A stretch of DNA of 64,000 nt from Candidatus Synechococcus calcipolaris G9 (GTDB taxonomy: Bacteria > Cyanobacteriota > Cyanobacteriia > Thermosynechococcales > Thermosynechococcaceae). A program made the position numbers and the translations under genes. The DNA lies in NCBI RefSeq assembly GCF_029582805.1, contig NZ_JAKKUT010000002.1:768001-832000 (forward strand). The letters are read 5' to 3'. Below, in pieces: positions 18,710 through 27,328 of the stretch. The notes beneath the pieces are model-generated. The model ran no database searches and was not told the origin of the DNA. It was given only the letters and a program-made list of their open reading frames with translations. The number at the start of each line of letters is the position of its first letter. The stretch's first letter is position 1.

Positions 18710-19039
18710 TTAAGTCAACGTCGGCCGGATGGTTGTATCAAATTCCTGCTGATCCTTAAGGATACGAAAAACCTTATCCATACTGGTGAGATCAAGGAGC
18801 ATTTTGACCTGATCTGGAATCGAACAGAGGAAAAGTTGCCCATTCTTGGCCCGGACATTTTTTAATGCCACCACTAGGGCCCCTAGGCCCGAGCTATCCA
18901 TAAAGGAAATACCACCGCAGTCGATTAGGATTACTTCTGTTCCCGTATCCATACGCCGGGCAATGTCTTGCCGAAATTCTAGGGCTTGGGAACCACCAAA
19001 AATGCCGGTCAATTCCAAAACATCAACTTTACTGCCCAT
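18710..19039 (-). CDS. STAS-domain anti-sigma factor antagonist
   Basis: A single STAS domain of 109 residues, like SpoIIAA/RsbV. The phosphorylatable serine region is DCGGISFMDSSGLGALVVAL, with the usual D-S-S-G-L core at about residues 49-53. Such proteins bind or release an anti-sigma factor or other partner according to serine phosphorylation. No kinase or phosphatase partner is adjacent, though many cyanobacterial STAS proteins are encoded alone. It converges on rpiA with 21 bases between the stops. Confidence 0.88.
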   Translation of the reverse strand: MGSKVDVLELTGIFGGSQALEFRQDIARRMDTGTEVILIDCGGISFMDSSGLGALVVALKNVRAKNGQLFLCSIPDQVKMLLDLTSMDKVFRILKDQQEFDTTIRPTLT

Positions 19040-19120
19040 GGTTTATTAAAACTAACGAAACTCACGCCCGCTAGTATACCCTGTCCTGGGATGGGTGACA
19101 GCAGAGGATTGGTATAGTCA

Positions 19121-19492
19121 CAGGGCAAACGCATACTTAATTGGCAAGGATACGAGCAAGATAATTATTGCCTCATCCAGCTTTAAGTCGTTTAGCCTTG
19201 AGTCCAACCCAAAAAACACGCCTGTAACGCTTCTAGGTTTAGGGTGGCAAACAACCCTGAGAGATGGTGTCATGGGACAGGATGCCATTGGCTAATTCTA
19301 AAAATCCCTTTAACCAGCTTTCTTTTGCTTTGCTATACGCCTCAATATCGACCCAAGTATCCGCACCACAAATGACTTAAACCAATGATGTCTAGAAGCT
19401 TATGTTATGGCTGACGCTACCTGACAGATACGCTCACGGCTGCAAATAGAGAGAGGTTGCCCTAACCTAATCTCAATAGCCTCTTTGCCCTG
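19121..19492. mobile_element. Degenerate ISAs1-type insertion relic
   Basis: CAGGGCAAA at 19121-19129 and its exact inverted copy TTTGCCCTG at 19484-19492 bound a 372-base segment that contains a broken ISAs1-family transposase fragment in leftward orientation. The size is far below a full ISAs1 element, so most of the transposase has been deleted. No clean flanking target duplication can be seen. It lies just upstream of the restriction-type operon and supports that region being a site of gene gain. The 19040-19603 gap holds no other gene. Confidence 0.6.
19239..19404 (-). pseudogene. ISAs1-family transposase N-terminal fragment
   Basis: Reading leftward, the frame ending at 19239 encodes VICGADTWVDIEAY, then SKAKESWLKGFLELANGILSHDT, matching the N-terminal region of ISAs1 (H-repeat) transposases, whose usual form is close to FLELPNGIPSHDT. 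Just upstream (19404-19380) another frame gives HKLLDIIGL, also characteristic, so a frameshift and a stop (TAA at 19377-19379) separate the two pieces. It runs off the family match after ISHDTISQ and ends at a stop. It is non-functional. Confidence 0.8.
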
Positions 19493-19603
19493 CTATCAGT
19501 ACTTTCAGCTTGTAAATTTAAAGTAAGAGACTGATCGTAACAGATCATTTACTGGTAAAACATTAAAGAGGGTAAATTTTCTTGAGGCTGTGGTGTAAGG
19601 GCA

Positions 19604-21601
19604 ATGTCCAAGCTTTTGGCGACACTTCCAGACGGCAAGGTCTGTGACTTCATAGACCAGAAAATCCGCAATGATACGCCCGAAGAATATGTTCGGCAGA
19701 ACATCGAGCGTCGGTTGGTGCTGGAATTGGGCTATTTGCCGGAACAGATCGAAGTTGAGTATCCCATTAAACAGGGTAGTAAGACGGTTCGCGTCGATCT
19801 AGCTATCTTCCGCGAAGGAGATCAGCACAATCAGGAAAATATTTGGATCATCATCGAGTGTAAAAAAGACTCAGTGCCCCCCTCCGCTAGTAAAGATGGA
19901 GTTGAGCAGCTTAGATCTTATATGGCTGCCTGTGACAACTCAGAGTGGGGAATGTGGACAAATGGTAAGAAAAAGACTGTTTTACGTCGAATTAGGACGG
20001 AAGAAGGAATTGAGTATGAAGAGCCTAATGATATTCCTTCTAAAGATGGAAACATTGAAGAGGTCGATCGCCCCACTCGTGACGCTCTAAAAAATGCAGT
20101 TGGAGACAATTTACTATTTTCCTTCAAAATCTGCCACGACCATATTTATGTCACAGATGGATTGCAGAAGCAACCTGCATTTTTTGAGCTTTTGAAGGTT
20201 ATTTTCTGCAAGATTTATGATGAACGCAATGTTAGAAGTCCATTGGAATTTTATGCAACAGCTCTTGAAAAAAAAAGTAATGATGGTCGGCTAACTGTCT
20301 TCAATAGAATTAGTAAAATCTTTGATGCTGTTAAGAAGCAGTATCCCGCTATTTTTGATGCCAATGATGAAATCAAGCTCCAGCCCCGATCGCTAGCTTA
20401 TATCGTAGGTGAGCTTCAACGGTATAGCTTTCTGAGTACGAATATTGATGTGAAGGGTAAAGCGTATGAAGAGCTTGTTGGAGCAAACCTAAGAGGCGAT
20501 CGCGGTGAATTTTTCACGCCGAGAAATGTTCAAAAAATGACGATTCGGATGCTTGATCCAAAGGTGACCGATAAAGTCCTCGATCAGTCTTGTGGAACAG
20601 GTGGGTTTCTGGTCATTGCGATGAATGAAGTGATCGAGAAGCTTAAAACACAAATCAAGAAACAGTCTGGCAAGGTTGCTGAACAGGCTGGGGTATGGAG
20701 TGAGGCGCTCAATGAAAGCATCAAGGAAACTGCTCGATCCAATTTCTTCGGGATTGATATTAATCCAGACCTGGTTAAAGCAACCAAAATGAATATGGTG
20801 ATGAATAACGATGGGTCTGGAAATATTTTCAGGCAGGATTCATTGTTGCATCCCCATCAGTGGGAAGGTAGTTTTCGCAAACAGTTTGCTAAGGCACTGA
20901 ATATTGATCCAAAAAGCTTACGCGGTGAAAAAGATTTGGCGCATTTCGATCTAATTGCTACTAATCCGCCTTTTGGATCAAAACTGCCGATTAAAGATCA
21001 AGAAACTTTAAAGCAATACCAACTGGGTCATGTTTGGCGAGAAACGGAAACAGGTTGGGAACCCACGGATCAGCTTCAAACCTCTGCTCCTCCAGAAATT
21101 TTGTTTATTGAGCGATGCTGGCAATTCCTCAAGCCCAGTGGACGAATGGGAATTGTGTTGCCAGATGCAATTCTGGGCGCACCGGGCTTGCTCTATGTCC
21201 GATATTGGATGATTAAGCATTGCCGCATTGTGGCATCCATTGACCTGCATCCTGATACCTTCCAGCCTCGCAATGGCACCCAAACCTCAGTTCTGATTCT
21301 TCAGAAGAAAACTGAGGAGGAAATTAATCGGGGAACGATGCCCGACTATGAAATTTTTATGGCACAGGTGAAAGCGATCGGGCATGATAAGCGAGGTAAG
21401 ACCGTCTACAGACGCAATGAAGAAGGGGAAGAGATACTGTATCCACCTAAAGATCAAGAGACAATTCCTTTACTTGAGCGCACGGCAACTGGAGAAGGCA
21501 CAGTTAGACCTTTAGCTCGCCAGAAGCAGGAAGATGATGATACCGAGCAGGTAGCCAACGAGTTTATCGACTGGAAAAAGCAGGTGGTACTGGGATGGTA
21601 A
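19604..21601 (+). CDS. HsdR-N nuclease-like domain fused to N6-adenine DNA methylase (HsdM-like)
   Basis: A 665-residue fusion. Residues about 20-160 match the N-terminal nuclease domain of type I restriction subunits: E35 in RQNIERR, D65 in VRVDLAIF and E85-x-K87 in IIIECKK form an intact PD-(D/E)xK signature. Residues about 270-600 are an HsdM-type methylase with GEFFTPRNV (301-309), SAM motif DQSCGTGGF (327-335) and catalytic NPPF (454-457). It lacks any helicase or translocase domain. It overlaps the hsdS gene by seven bases. Expected activity is adenine methylation directed by HsdS; whether the nuclease domain cuts is unknown. AT content is higher than in the flanking genes, suggesting transfer. 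Confidence 0.9.
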   Translation: MSKLLATLPDGKVCDFIDQKIRNDTPEEYVRQNIERRLVLELGYLPEQIEVEYPIKQGSKTVRVDLAIFREGDQHNQENIWIIIECKKDSVPPSASKDGVEQLRSYMAACDNSEWGMWTNGKKKTVLRRIRTEEGIEYEEPNDIPSKDGNIEEVDRPTRDALKNAVGDNLLFSFKICHDHIYVTDGLQKQPAFFELLKVIFCKIYDERNVRSPLEFYATALEKKSNDGRLTVFNRISKIFDAVKKQYPAIFDANDEIKLQPRSLAYIVGELQRYSFLSTNIDVKGKAYEELVGANLRGDRGEFFTPRNVQKMTIRMLDPKVTDKVLDQSCGTGGFLVIAMNEVIEKLKTQIKKQSGKVAEQAGVWSEALNESIKETARSNFFGIDINPDLVKATKMNMVMNNDGSGNIFRQDSLLHPHQWEGSFRKQFAKALNIDPKSLRGEKDLAHFDLIATNPPFGSKLPIKDQETLKQYQLGHVWRETETGWEPTDQLQTSAPPEILFIERCWQFLKPSGRMGIVLPDAILGAPGLLYVRYWMIKHCRIVASIDLHPDTFQPRNGTQTSVLILQKKTEEEINRGTMPDYEIFMAQVKAIGHDKRGKTVYRRNEEGEEILYPPKDQETIPLLERTATGEGTVRPLARQKQEDDDTEQVANEFIDWKKQVVLGW

Positions 21602-23241
21602 ACTACGCCTTTCAACTGGAATATACACTGATCTCGCCTGCCGATGAGTCTGAAAAACTCTCAACGACGATCAAACTCAGCGAAGTCTTGAATGCTGGCG
21701 TTCGCCTGGAAGCCTCTGCGTTTAGCATCGAAGCCCATAATGCGGTGACTGCTTTGGAAAACAGTGGTTTACAACTGATTTCGCTTTATGGCGAGGGGGG
21801 GCTTTGTCAGGAAGCTCATAATGCTTTTCGATTCAAACGAATCTATGTAAAGTCTGAGCAAGGGATACCATTCCTTTCTAGTTCAGACATCATTAGCTTG
21901 CGTCCCGAAACTGATCGTTATCTAAGCCGTAAATACACCCGAAAATTGGACATTCTTGCAGTTCAGAAATGGGATGTATTAATTTCGCGCTCTGGGACAA
22001 TAGGAAACATCGCCTTAGCAAACGATGCTTTCACAGGAAAAGCAGTTTCAGAAGATGTGATTCGATTGAGTGCAAATGATCCTGATGTGGCAGGTTTTGT
22101 CGCTGCTTTCTTACGAAGCCGGTATGGCCGCCCTCAACTGACTCAAGCCACCTATGGTTCAGTAATCGTTCACATTGAGCTAGAGCATCTTAAGCGAGTA
22201 CAGATTCCTGATTTGCCGCCGATTCGTCGGATTGAGATCGGTCGATTAATGTGCAAGGCGAGTGAAGTGCGTGATGAGGCAAATCGACTGTTGGATGAGG
22301 CGGATCGGTTACTGCATGAGCGGTTGAGCTTACCTTATTTGAAAGACATTGCTCCAACTGGGAGTGCGTCTGCGATCTCCAAAATCAAAGCCTCTCAATT
22401 AATGGGACGGTTAGAAGGCAGCTTTCATGATCCAGTGGCGATCGCGGCTGAAAAACAGTTGAGCGAACTATCCGTTGGAGTTACTACGGTAGGCGATTCA
22501 CGAGTTACTAAAGAAATTAGAGCAGTTACGAAATTTCGCAAGCGAACCTACGTTGAAAAGGGTGGGATTCCCTTGTTGAGTAGTAAGCAACTCTTTCAAA
22601 TCGACCCAATAGATGTTAAGGGATTGGCTAAAGGCGCTCACACAAAGGATCTGCCTGAGATTCAGCTAAAAGAAAATATGATTGCGGTGACTTGCTCCGG
22701 CACCATTGGGCGAGTACAAATTATTCCTGCCTACATGGCAAAATGGACCGCAAATCAACATGCAACCCGATTTCTTGCAGCGGAAGACATGAATGCAGGT
22801 TATCTCTATGCCTGGTTGGCTTCTGATTATGGATATTGTTTAATTACTCGTAACTCTTATGGCTCAGTGATTCTTGAGGTTGACAAAGAGATGTTTTCCT
22901 CTGTTCTGATTCCACTCCCTGAACCAAAGATTAGAGATGAAATTGGCAATCTGGTTCTCAAAGCCAATCAGCTACGGGATGAGGCTTGGCGAAATGAACA
23001 AGATGCAATTACCAGACTCGAAAGCTGGATTGCCAACAAACCAACTGTCTCAGCACAAGATGAAACTAATCCAAATAAAATTGACTTAACCAAGATTACG
23101 TATGACCCAAATGCAATTCCAATTTGGGAACTGGTTGCTCAAATCTCTGCTCAAGTCCCCGATGAAGAATGGAAAAAGCTCCCGACTGACTTAGCGAGAA
23201 GATTTGATGATTACCAGAAACAGAGGCAAGGACAAGATTAA
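21595..23241 (+). CDS. hsdS: Type I restriction-modification specificity subunit
   Basis: Determines the DNA sequence recognised by the methylase. The 548-residue protein has two target-recognition domains with related conserved ends: SRSGTIGNIALA and TYGSVIVHIE in the first half, CSGTIGRVQII and SYGSVILEVD in the second, each followed by a helical spacer (RLMCKASEVRDEANRLLDEA and LVLKANQLRDEAWRNEQDA). A bipartite target is therefore expected. It starts inside the last codons of the methylase gene (ATGGTAA overlap) and its stop overlaps the next start by one base, so all three genes are probably translationally coupled. The unusual C-terminal extension after residue 470 has no recognised match. 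Confidence 0.9.
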   Translation: MVNYAFQLEYTLISPADESEKLSTTIKLSEVLNAGVRLEASAFSIEAHNAVTALENSGLQLISLYGEGGLCQEAHNAFRFKRIYVKSEQGIPFLSSSDIISLRPETDRYLSRKYTRKLDILAVQKWDVLISRSGTIGNIALANDAFTGKAVSEDVIRLSANDPDVAGFVAAFLRSRYGRPQLTQATYGSVIVHIELEHLKRVQIPDLPPIRRIEIGRLMCKASEVRDEANRLLDEADRLLHERLSLPYLKDIAPTGSASAISKIKASQLMGRLEGSFHDPVAIAAEKQLSELSVGVTTVGDSRVTKEIRAVTKFRKRTYVEKGGIPLLSSKQLFQIDPIDVKGLAKGAHTKDLPEIQLKENMIAVTCSGTIGRVQIIPAYMAKWTANQHATRFLAAEDMNAGYLYAWLASDYGYCLITRNSYGSVILEVDKEMFSSVLIPLPEPKIRDEIGNLVLKANQLRDEAWRNEQDAITRLESWIANKPTVSAQDETNPNKIDLTKITYDPNAIPIWELVAQISAQVPDEEWKKLPTDLARRFDDYQKQRQGQD

Positions 23242-23663
23242 TGCGGGTCGTGTTTGCGGATACGGGCTACTGGATCGCTTTTTTGAATCCCCACGACGAT
23301 TTACATGATAAAGCTCTAAATCTCTCAAAAGCAGTGCAGCCTGCTCACATTGTCACGACTGAAATGGTTTTGGTTGAGGTGCTGAATGATTTTAGCGATC
23401 GCGGTGAGTATTTTCGACAAAGTGCTGTGAACCTCATCCGAATGCTCTACCAGCACCCAAATACCACTGTCATTCCTCAGACCAGTGTGCAATTTCAGTC
23501 GGCACTGACGCTCTACGAGCAACGTCCTGATAAAGAATGGAGCCAAACGGATTGCGTGTCGTTCAAGATTATGGAAGATCAGAGCATTGTTGACGCACTT
23601 GCCTACGATAAGCACTTTGCCCAAGCAGGCTTTACTGCTCTAATGCGAAACTGTCGGATGTGA
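23241..23663 (+). CDS. PIN-domain nuclease in the methylase operon
   Basis: A 140-residue PIN-domain protein, probably a metal-dependent RNase. Acidic residues of the active site are visible: D7 (FADTGYW), E41/E46 (TTEMVLVEVLND), D104 (QTDCVSF) and D118/D123 (VDALAYDKHF). It shares TAATG with the hsdS stop, a tight one-base coupling. No antitoxin is adjacent. It is either an orphan VapC-like toxin carried by the cassette or a functional part of the modification system. Which of these applies is not known. Confidence 0.85.
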   Translation: MRVVFADTGYWIAFLNPHDDLHDKALNLSKAVQPAHIVTTEMVLVEVLNDFSDRGEYFRQSAVNLIRMLYQHPNTTVIPQTSVQFQSALTLYEQRPDKEWSQTDCVSFKIMEDQSIVDALAYDKHFAQAGFTALMRNCRM

Positions 23664-23740
23664 GTGGAGGGGCGATCGTTTCCTACAGATAGCCTTGCGA
23701 CTGCACCCCCACAAATAACCTGAAGCCGCATAACCATGTA

Positions 23741-23836
23741 TTAGACTGCAAGCGTAGGATAACTCCCTCTGAGGGGGTGTTGTCAAGCAATGGCGGTCTA
23801 GTCTAACTCCGATATTATGTTATGGGGTTATCCTAC
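23741..23836. repeat. Interleaved inverted repeats downstream of the PIN gene
   Basis: GTAGGATAAC (23754-23763) and GTTATCCTAC (23827-23836) are perfect 10-base inverted copies. TTAGACT (23741-23747) pairs with AGTCTAA near 23800. The two pairs interleave, so they cannot both form one simple nested hairpin. They may mark the right edge of the accessory block or a small non-autonomous element. No gene is visible between 23664 and 23918. Confidence 0.4.
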
Positions 23837-23918
23837 AACTGTCTGATAACGACCGAATTGAGAGACTTTTACCGCAGCCAGGATCATGGAAGAGCCACAG
23901 CAACCTAAAATCCTGGTT

Positions 23919-24356
23919 CTAAAGTCCCAGGTCTGCCAAAATATCCGTGGCATGGGTATCGGTCTTGACACTGGTATAGACATGGCTAATCGTGCCAGAG
24001 CCATCAATGACATAGGTGACTCGTTTGGCATAGCCGCCACCATCAACGTCATAGGCCGTCATGATCGATTTATCCACATCGGCCAGAAGGGGAAAGGGAA
24101 GACTAAACTTCTCGGTAAAAGCTTGATGGGAGGACTCGTCATCACCACTCACCCCCAGAACCACAATATCCTTGCCCTGGTAAGCGGCATAGTTATCCCG
24201 AAAACTACAGGCTTCCTTTGTGCAGCCAGGGGTATCGTCCTTGGGGTAAAAGTATAAAATCACCGTCTTGCCCGCAAAATCAGCTAGGGAGACCGTCTGA
24301 CCTTGGGTATCTTTGGTCGTAAAACTGGGGGCGGGAGTACCAACAGTTAATGCCAT
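23919..24356 (-). CDS. bcp: Thioredoxin-dependent peroxiredoxin, Bcp/PrxQ type
   Basis: Reduces hydrogen peroxide and organic peroxides using thioredoxin. The peroxidatic Cys45 and resolving Cys50 lie in DDTPGCTKEACSFRD, the hallmark spacing of PrxQ. Other family segments are FYPKDDTPGC, VLGVSGDDESSHQAF and a C-terminal YVIDGSGTISHVY. The length of 145 residues is normal. It is a single gene with AGGA-type ribosome site shortly before the ATG. Confidence 0.95.
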   Translation of the reverse strand: MALTVGTPAPSFTTKDTQGQTVSLADFAGKTVILYFYPKDDTPGCTKEACSFRDNYAAYQGKDIVVLGVSGDDESSHQAFTEKFSLPFPLLADVDKSIMTAYDVDGGGYAKRVTYVIDGSGTISHVYTSVKTDTHATDILADLGL

Positions 24357-24401
24357 TAGGAGTTATCCTCTAGGTGTGATTTAATCGAATGTTTCTAATT
24401 G

Positions 24402-25478
24402 TTAAGATACCATTCCCTTGCGGTGAAGTATATCTAAGAGCCAGGTTTCGACCCGCTGCCCATAGACCTCTAGGCTGTATTCCGCTTCCGCTTGCTGACG
24501 ACAGGCCCGGCGATCGATGGCATCGATGTTACCAATGGCTTGAATCAGTCCGGGGATAGAGTCCGGTTCTACCAGCCAGCCCGTTTTCCCATGGCGGACA
24601 ATTTCCCTGGGGCCGCCCCGATGGTAGGCAATGACTGGGACACCACAGGCCAAGCTTTCAATTAATACATTCCCAAAGGCTTCGACCCAGCGGGAGGTGA
24701 CCAGGAGGGCGCGGCACGTCCGCAGAATGGCCTGCATCTCTTGGGTGGGCAAAAATCCCAGGTATTCAATCGGTGCATCGGGAAAGTCCGCTTGGATTTG
24801 CTGCCAGTAGGCGACATCCTGCATTTGTCCCAAAATTTTCAGAGGGGTACGGGTTTGATTCACCGCTGCCACGGCATCCTCTAGGGCTTTTTCCGGGGCA
24901 ATGCGACCCAGCCAACAGAGAGATTCTCCTGGTTCGAGACAAACCTCATAAAGAGATAAATCTAAGCCACTGCCTAAACAAACACAGCGATCGCCAAAGG
25001 GAAAGGTTTCCGCTTGGGTGCGGGTATAAACGCTAATGGTGCCAGGGAATTGGTCAATCACCGCTGAGATCGCCTGATCCATCACCTCAGACACCGATGC
25101 CATACTGACTAAATGGGCCACGGGGCGATCTAAAAACGGCGTGAGGTAAAAGGGCAACCAGTCATAGGCCACATTCACCACCAGGTCGAACCGATCCTGC
25201 ATCTGCTGGGCTAACTGCCACATCCGCGCCAACACACTGCCCGCTGGCATAACAATGTCTTGATTCCGGCCTTGATGTTGGGCTGGAACCTGGACGGCCC
25301 CCTCAACTTGATGCAGGGGATAACCTAGGGGCAAGCTAGAGCCATGGGGCGCAATCACTTCAATGATATGCCCGCGATCGCCCAGGGTTTGGGCCATATT
25401 CAGTAGGGTTAGCTCGACACCACCCCCCTCCCCGGTGCCTAGGGGACCAACGGATGTGGAAACAAATAGAAGTTTCAG
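24402..25478 (-). CDS. Glycosyltransferase family 4 protein, apparent CTG start
   Basis: Transfers a sugar from an activated donor, probably in cell-surface polysaccharide synthesis. The C-terminal donor-binding domain shows SRWVEAFGNVLIESLACG and VPVIAYHRGGPREIV. The first ATG, at 25397, would remove a well-conserved N-terminal strand and glycine loop. The frame upstream reads LKLLFVSTSVGPLGTGEGGG followed by VELTLLN, typical of GT4 acceptor domains. No ATG, GTG or TTG lies in this frame before the in-frame stops, but a CTG at 25478 follows GGGAG by eight bases, so I propose it as the start (359 residues). The gene begins 12 bases after the atpC stop. Confidence 0.82.
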   Translation of the reverse strand: MKLLFVSTSVGPLGTGEGGGVELTLLNMAQTLGDRGHIIEVIAPHGSSLPLGYPLHQVEGAVQVPAQHQGRNQDIVMPAGSVLARMWQLAQQMQDRFDLVVNVAYDWLPFYLTPFLDRPVAHLVSMASVSEVMDQAISAVIDQFPGTISVYTRTQAETFPFGDRCVCLGSGLDLSLYEVCLEPGESLCWLGRIAPEKALEDAVAAVNQTRTPLKILGQMQDVAYWQQIQADFPDAPIEYLGFLPTQEMQAILRTCRALLVTSRWVEAFGNVLIESLACGVPVIAYHRGGPREIVRHGKTGWLVEPDSIPGLIQAIGNIDAIDRRACRQQAEAEYSLEVYGQRVETWLLDILHRKGMVS

Positions 25479-25486
25479 AGGGTCAA

Positions 25487-25491
25487 CTCCC
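25487..25491 (-). promoter_or_regulatory. Ribosome binding site supporting the CTG start
   Basis: GGGAG on the minus strand, overlapping the end of atpC, lies eight bases before the CTG at 25478. A TTG at 25486 is out of frame with the glycosyltransferase and hits a stop after three codons. This is the sole well-placed ribosome site for the full-length frame. Confidence 0.5.
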
Positions 25492-26438
25492 TACTCAAGG
25501 GCCTGGGCCCCGGCCACCACTTCCAGAATTTCCTGGGTAATTGCCGCTTGGCGGGCTTTATTATAGGACAGGGTCAGGGTTCCAATCAGCGTCACCGCAT
25601 TATCACTGGCATTGTTCATGGCCGTCATCCGTGCCGCCAACTCAGAGGCTGCGGACTCTTGCAGGGCCCGTAACAGTTGATTATTCAAGTACAGGGGCAA
25701 TAGGGCATCCAAAATCTGTACTGGATCCTGTTCAAAGATCATGTCCGTGGGCACAGGTTTAAGGGGCGCAGCGGATTTCTCCCGACTGACATCGAAGGTT
25801 CCACCACGGCTGGTGAGGCGGAAAATTTCATCATCAGGACTTTCTAAGCCTTGGGGATCCAAGGGTAATAGGGTTTGGACGACGGGGCGAGAGCTGATTA
25901 AGGAAACAAACTTGGTATAAACTAGCTCAACCCGATCCACCGTTTCCGAGAGAAAGAGGGACAGTAACTCATTGGCAATTTGTCCCGCTTCGCTGGCGGA
26001 GGGAATTTGATCCAGTCCAGTAAAAACGGCATCAATGGGCCGTTCCCGCCGTTGGAAATATTGAGCTGCCTTACGACCTACAATCACCAGGGTGTAATCA
26101 ATGCCCTCTTTTTGTAATTCCTTGATCCGATCTTCCGAGCGGCGAATCACCGTGGAATTGTAGGCTCCACAGAGACCGCGATCGCCCGTGATAACTAATA
26201 GGGCAACTTTCTTAATGGGGCGTTTGGCCAAGAGAGGAAGATTGGCATCCTCAAACCGGAGGCGAGCTTGCAGACTGTATAGAACCTGGGCAAGGCGATC
26301 TGCAAAGGGACGGGTGGCAGTAACCTGTTCTTGGGCCCGACGCACCTTCGCAGCCGCCACTAGGCGCATGGCTTCCGTGATTTTGCGGGTATTTTTAACT
26401 GATTTAATGCGATCGCGAATGGCTTTTAAGTTGGCCAC
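25491..26438 (-). CDS. atpC: ATP synthase gamma subunit
   Basis: Central shaft of the F1 motor of the thylakoid/plasma membrane ATP synthase. The N-terminal helix [20 protein letters not shown] and the C-terminal helix [18 protein letters not shown] match the coiled shaft, and [16 protein letters not shown] is a family hallmark. At 315 residues it carries the extra central segment found in cyanobacterial and chloroplast gamma subunits (around [16 protein letters not shown]), but without the two regulatory cysteines of plants, as is normal for cyanobacteria. It stands apart from other atp genes and is followed by the glycosyltransferase. Confidence 0.97.
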   Translation of the reverse strand: MANLKAIRDRIKSVKNTRKITEAMRLVAAAKVRRAQEQVTATRPFADRLAQVLYSLQARLRFEDANLPLLAKRPIKKVALLVITGDRGLCGAYNSTVIRRSEDRIKELQKEGIDYTLVIVGRKAAQYFQRRERPIDAVFTGLDQIPSASEAGQIANELLSLFLSETVDRVELVYTKFVSLISSRPVVQTLLPLDPQGLESPDDEIFRLTSRGGTFDVSREKSAAPLKPVPTDMIFEQDPVQILDALLPLYLNNQLLRALQESAASELAARMTAMNNASDNAVTLIGTLTLSYNKARQAAITQEILEVVAGAQALE

Positions 26439-26552
26439 AGTGTTTACATCTCCTTAGCATATGCGTCCCATCCCAAATTTTAGCCCAGAGGGGATCATCT
26501 CAGTTAAAACGATTCAGTCAAACCGATCCTGAACGATCCTCCTGAACGACCC

Positions 26553-27296
26553 TTAATCCATGGCTGTTTTAACTAAAACTTTCGGCTCGGCCTGGATGGG
26601 TAAAACCGACAGAGTATCTATTTGGGCACAATACTTGAGGTCTGCATGATTACCCAAGTTCAACAGCCGTTGGCCATGGCTACATTGATGGAAAAGGGTT
26701 AACAAGTCGTCTTGGTAGTGATCATACAGGGCGATCGCGGCAATGGTTTCATCATTCCCTGCCAGAGTTTCGAGGGGCAATCCTAGGGATTGACTGAGGT
26801 AATGGGCGATCGCTCCGGCACAAACCGTATCTTCAAGGGAATAACTGCCTTGCCACCCCGACCCGACAATCCACACCGTTTCCAGTTGATGTTTCTGCAA
26901 ATAGTCCCCCACCGTCGCCCGATTAATTAAGGCCGCAGCGAGTACCGTGGGGGCCCCTTGAATCCGTTCTAAGGCCCGGGTGCCATTGGTGGTACTCATA
27001 AATAGGCGGCAACCCTGAACCCTCTCAGGGTGACATTCCAAGGGAGAATTACCCAGATCAAAGCCCGCCACCGTTTGACCGCCCCGCTCTCCCACCCGAA
27101 TCCGTTGATCGGCGGGCCAGTCATCACTCTCCTGGATGAGTTGCTCTAGGTCACTAAACACCTGCACCGCTTCTGCGCCAGCAGCCAAGGCTGCGGCAAT
27201 TGTCGTCGTTGCCCGCAGGACATCAACGGCGATCGCACAATCAGGCAACCCATCGGAGGGGACTCGTTCTGGGGTGTGATAGGTGAAAACCTTCAT
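26553..27296 (-). CDS. comB: ComB-like 2-phosphosulfolactate phosphatase family protein
   Basis: Family of acid phosphatases named for the coenzyme M pathway of methanogens. Cyanobacteria encode homologues although they do not make coenzyme M, so the real substrate here is uncertain. Conserved parts seen are [19 protein letters not shown] near the start, [19 protein letters not shown] and [18 protein letters not shown], with the Asp and Arg residues of the active site. The 247-residue length is normal. It lies 32 bases downstream of the TPM-domain gene on the same strand. Confidence 0.85.
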   Translation of the reverse strand: MKVFTYHTPERVPSDGLPDCAIAVDVLRATTTIAAALAAGAEAVQVFSDLEQLIQESDDWPADQRIRVGERGGQTVAGFDLGNSPLECHPERVQGCRLFMSTTNGTRALERIQGAPTVLAAALINRATVGDYLQKHQLETVWIVGSGWQGSYSLEDTVCAGAIAHYLSQSLGLPLETLAGNDETIAAIALYDHYQDDLLTLFHQCSHGQRLLNLGNHADLKYCAQIDTLSVLPIQAEPKVLVKTAMD

Positions 27297-27328
27297 TAAT
27301 TTCCTTAAATTTGAGTAAATACCGTAAT

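Noticed and set aside
19095-19295. Rightward 66-codon frame upstream of the methylase operon
   Set aside because: It crosses the inverted-repeat end of the ISAs1 relic and is antisense to the transposase fragment.
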